Source: STC-54 sp964504665
GTDB taxonomy: Bacteria; Patescibacteriota; Microgenomatia; Daviesbacterales; UBA10151
Assembly (NCBI GenBank): GCA_964504665.1
Contig: CAZDEH010000013.1
Coordinates: forward strand, 1 to 22,836
Direction: 5' to 3'
Length of the DNA: 22,836 nucleotides
Shown: positions 20,582-22,836 of the stretch, one piece after another
How the letters are laid out: every line of letters starts with the position of its first letter
Position numbering within the stretch: position 1 is the first letter of the stretch
The notes under the pieces: model-generated
Databases searched by the model: none
Told to the model about the DNA's origin: nothing
The model's input: only the letters and a program-made list of their open reading frames with translations
Program-made: the position numbers and the translations under genes

Positions 20582-20893
20582 ATGCCTCTCTTACCCAGTA
20601 TTGAACAACAAATAGAATCGGATAAAAATGTTCTTCATGTTAAAATACTCTCCCCCAGACAGGAACTTTTTCATGGGAATGCCCGTGCTGTTTCTTCTAT
20701 TAACTCTGCCGGTAAATTTGATATCCTATCCGAACATGGTAATTTTATTACACTGGTGGAAAATAAACCTATCATCATTAAACTGGTAAACAGACAGACA
20801 CAGACTTTTGCTTTTCCCTTGGCGGTAATATATGCCAGAAAAAATATAGTTACAATTTTTACTGATATTCAGCTGGAAACCTTAACTGCATAG
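20582..20893 (+). CDS. Subunit epsilon-like protein without C-terminal helices
   Basis: A 103-aa protein. Residues about 18-98 form the epsilon β-sandwich: 'VKILSPRQELFHGNARAVSS', then GKFDILSEHGNF (cf. G..GILP.H.P). Normal bacterial epsilon is about 135 aa, with two C-terminal helices that inhibit ATP hydrolysis; those are absent here. It would still link gamma to the ring. Loss of the brake fits an enzyme meant to hydrolyse ATP. The start is 1 bp after beta's stop. Confidence 0.83.
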   Translation: MPLLPSIEQQIESDKNVLHVKILSPRQELFHGNARAVSSINSAGKFDILSEHGNFITLVENKPIIIKLVNRQTQTFAFPLAVIYARKNIVTIFTDIQLETLTA

Positions 20894-20934
20894 TCTGTTA
20901 TTTGTGAGATCACGAAGTGTGTGCTCTCGTAACA

Positions 20935-21032
20935 ATGACGGGTCCTGTCGCTTCGGTATCTCAGGTGCGTCCTCGTTCGCTTTGCTCACTTGCGGTCGAC
21001 TCCCGAGATCTCTCCTCCGCGCCACCCGTCAT
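20935..21032. repeat. GC-rich nested inverted-repeat element
   Basis: Within AT-rich DNA lies a clearly GC-rich block. Outer arms ATGACGGGT (20935-20943) and ACCCGTCAT (21024-21032) are perfect; inner arms ATCTCAGG (20958-20965) and CCCGAGAT (21002-21009) pair at 7 of 8. It follows the last ATPase gene. It may act as a terminator or mRNA end, or be a dispersed repeat; no coding frame was recognised. The rest of 20894-21212 is AT-rich and non-coding. Confidence 0.65.
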
Positions 21033-21119
21033 CTTTCACGATAATCCATACAAAATAGGTTATTGAAGATAAAATATCGCACACAAAATATACTCTAATT
21101 TAGACCAATTTTTTTTATT

Positions 21120-21201
21120 AATCTATGGATATCTTGACAAATCTATGCAAATACTGGCACTATAGATATAGACCTTCAATATATTATATATAGCTATATA
21201 T
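21120..21201 (+). promoter_or_regulatory. Promoter/operator region of the fibre-like gene
   Basis: Direct repeats AATCTATG at 21120-21127 and 21140-21147 (20 bp apart) flank a TTGACA (21134-21139). A perfect 16-bp palindrome (ATATATAGCTATATAT, 21186-21201) overlaps a possible -10 (TATATT, 21197-21202). No -10 is well placed for the TTGACA, so the exact start is uncertain. Confidence 0.45.
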
Positions 21202-21212
21202 TATTTATACTA

Positions 21213-22836
21213 ATGAATGACCTGCCTAATAAGATAATAAAAAAATTCGTAAAGATTGGCGAAGCATCCCAAGAGTTAGGGGTATCTATAGATACACTGC
21301 GCAGGTGGGAAATAGCAGGTAAAATTAAGGCGATCAAGACCCCCGGTGGGACCAGACTATATTCTATCTCAACTTTAAACGAATTTATCAAATCCCCATC
21401 AAAATACCAAAGAAATATTATTTCAACTAAACCACAACCTCCTTTAGCTCCCGCAAAAATTAAGCTTGCCACGTTTGTGAAAATTGGTGAAGCCTCGGAA
21501 AAATTAGGAGTGTCCATTGATACACTACGCAGGTGGGGAAAAGCAGGCAAAATTGAAGTTATCAAAACCCCCGGTGGGACCAGACTATATTCTATCTCAA
21601 CCCTTAAAGAACTGACTCAAGCTTTACCTAAATATGAAAGAAGCGATGTTTCATCCGGAAAACAATCTCTTAAAAATAAATTAACCACCATCGAGGACCT
21701 AATAGCCATTAGCCGATCAGAAGGGGTAATGCTCCAAAATGAACAGGAATTTACAGAATTTACAGATAAGAGAAAATTTGGGTCTGTTGATGTTAAGATT
21801 TTTTCTGAGGGAGAGTTACCTAATAATCTCTCCACCTCCGGGGAGTCAAAGCCCACCCCAGAGGTGTTTCATAGCCACAAAATCTATGCAATTACTGCTT
21901 TTTCCAGTGTGCTAGCCACAATAATAGTCGCTTTTTTACTTCTGTCTGGATACTCAAATCCTAATGATTTCACTGCTAAACTAGCTCAAATTTTTAGTTT
22001 TAATCAGCCAGAAAATAATGAACTTTCAACCATTAACTATCAACCATCTACTTTAAGCCCTGATGTCCTAGCTGCTACAACTGCCAGTTATTATCTTGAT
22101 ATTAACTCTGATGTAGTAATTGAGGGAGACTTGGCAGTTGGAAAAACTATTAATGGATTAACTCTTACTCCCAATGACGATGGTTTCTCTATAGCAGGAG
22201 GAAATACTGCCAGTAGAAAGATGACAGTTGTGGGTGGTGATGTAACTTTAGATCAGGATGTCTCTACCAAAGGGTCCCCCAGTTTTGAAACCCTGAAGCT
22301 AACCTCAACCTCCAAACAGCTTGCTATGGGAGGGGCAGGTACTTTAACCTGGACTCCAACAGGAGCTCAAGTTATTACATTCCCCAATGCTACCGGTACT
22401 GTTTTACTAGACTCAGCCACTCAAACTATAACAAACAAGACTATTTCTGGATCATCTAATACTTTTTCCAATATCCCCGGTTCTGCTCTCACAGACGCCA
22501 AAATAACTATTACTGCCGGAACAAATTTATCAGGTGGAGGCGATATCAGTCTCGGTGGTTCAGGAACCTTGGCTTTAAAAGGAGATATCTCCCTCACTTC
22601 TGTCACAGCTACAGGAAATGTTTCAGCAGCTACCCTAACTGGTTCATCTTATCTCACACTATCTCAAACTACTGCACCTACCACTACAACAGATAAACTT
22701 TATAATGTTTCTGGAGAACTATTATGGAATGGCTCATCTTTCTACAGGGTGGGAGGAACTGATGTAGCTGTGGCTGATGGTGGAACTGGGAAAAGTTCCT
22801 GGACCCAGTATGCCATACCATATCTTTCTGATACCA
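21213..22836 (+). CDS. Tandem MerR-like HTH, membrane helix and fibre-like surface protein, C-terminus off window
   Basis: At least 541 codons, open to the window edge. Two copies of a MerR-type DNA-binding unit lie at residues 12-56 and 88-132, each with VKIGEAS, LGVSIDTLRRW, then AGKI and TPGGTRLYS. After a linker comes one membrane helix (about 224-246). The exterior part is Thr/Ser/Gly-rich with repeats such as AGTNLSGGGDISLGGSGTLA and VADGGTGKSSW that resemble phage tail-fibre and S74-type adhesins. The layout joins inner DNA binding to an outer fibre. Function is unknown; it may be a membrane-bound regulator, or the HTH units may bind protein instead. Confidence 0.85.
   Translation, partial: MNDLPNKIIKKFVKIGEASQELGVSIDTLRRWEIAGKIKAIKTPGGTRLYSISTLNEFIKSPSKYQRNIISTKPQPPLAPAKIKLATFVKIGEASEKLGVSIDTLRRWGKAGKIEVIKTPGGTRLYSISTLKELTQALPKYERSDVSSGKQSLKNKLTTIEDLIAISRSEGVMLQNEQEFTEFTDKRKFGSVDVKIFSEGELPNNLSTSGESKPTPEVFHSHKIYAITAFSSVLATIIVAFLLLSGYSNPNDFTAKLAQIFSFNQPENNELSTINYQPSTLSPDVLAATTASYYLDINSDVVIEGDLAVGKTINGLTLTPNDDGFSIAGGNTASRKMTVVGGDVTLDQDVSTKGSPSFETLKLTSTSKQLAMGGAGTLTWTPTGAQVITFPNATGTVLLDSATQTITNKTISGSSNTFSNIPGSALTDAKITITAGTNLSGGGDISLGGSGTLALKGDISLTSVTATGNVSAATLTGSSYLTLSQTTAPTTTTDKLYNVSGELLWNGSSFYRVGGTDVAVADGGTGKSSWTQYAIPYLSDT
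21339..21601 (+). repeat. Duplicated HTH segment with 35-bp exact repeats
   Basis: A 35-bp exact match (21339-21373 and 21567-21601) lies 228 bp apart, equal to the 76-codon offset of the two HTH domains. The flanking sequence is also similar, indicating a fairly recent in-frame tandem duplication. Confidence 0.85.

Noticed and set aside
14679..20893. An ordinary ATP synthase operon
   Set aside because: Subunit a is absent, the c-like protein is three times too long and has no membrane carboxylate.
21194..21856. Minus-strand frames opposite the HTH-fibre gene
   Set aside because: They mirror the duplicated HTH codons of the real gene and have no start signals.
1..22836. CRISPR array, insertion sequence or phage genes
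   Set aside because: No spaced identical repeats of suitable length, transposase or phage structural cluster was found; the fibre-like protein alone does not indicate a prophage.

Overview
The window looks like a piece of an AT-rich Candidate Phyla Radiation (Patescibacteria) genome, most likely Microgenomates. This is inferred from small compact genes, abundant toxin-antitoxin (TA) pairs, many exported proteins of unknown family, very short or absent mRNA leaders, and a large fibre-like surface protein. TGA ends several genes (for example at 5952 and 9709), so this is not the code-25 lineage that reads TGA as glycine. No tRNA, rRNA, IS element or CRISPR array was seen. One 10-N assembly gap (17753-17762) interrupts an ATPase alpha gene.

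Layout. 1-3083: a truncated membrane glycosyltransferase gene and three separately promoted exported proteins (a Tat lipoprotein, an LPxTG protein with a DUF11-like domain, and an unknown secreted protein). 3084-5942: a bidirectional terminator, a leaderless 43-aa mini-gene, a PIN-TRAM membrane protein, a PfkB-family sugar kinase, and a hicBA module whose hicA is broken. 5952-11695: an AAA/DUF4143 ATPase, a GAF-PAS histidine kinase, a CheY-like receiver, a LytR_C membrane protein and a cupin, all on the minus strand, with a plus-strand vapBC pair between kinase and receiver. 11766-13203: a relBE-like module framed by 19-bp direct repeats, then a minus-strand AbrB/PIN (vapBC) pair. 13190-14623: radA, carrying a low-complexity insertion.

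14679-20893 is the most interesting part: a seven-gene F1-like rotary ATPase operon in the canonical order c-b-delta-alpha-gamma-beta-epsilon, but with no subunit a. Its 'c' protein is a 282-aa fusion of a signal peptide, an extracytoplasmic domain of about 185 aa and a C-terminal c-type hairpin that keeps the GRNP loop but has no acidic residue in either membrane helix. Beta keeps its catalytic residues and alpha keeps the arginine finger, but the alpha P-loop is degenerate, alpha lacks its usual N-terminal extension, and epsilon lacks its C-terminal helices. This suggests an ATP-driven rotor that turns an extracytoplasmic crown rather than pumping ions. A 7-bp tandem repeat (four copies) inside the signal-peptide codons could make the first gene phase variable.

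20894-21212 holds a GC-rich nested inverted repeat and an AT-rich promoter/operator region. From 21213 to the window edge runs a protein with two tandem MerR-like DNA-binding domains, one membrane helix and a long phage-fibre-like exterior. Seven genes in the window have a -10 box 6-7 nt before the start codon, which points to leaderless mRNAs.
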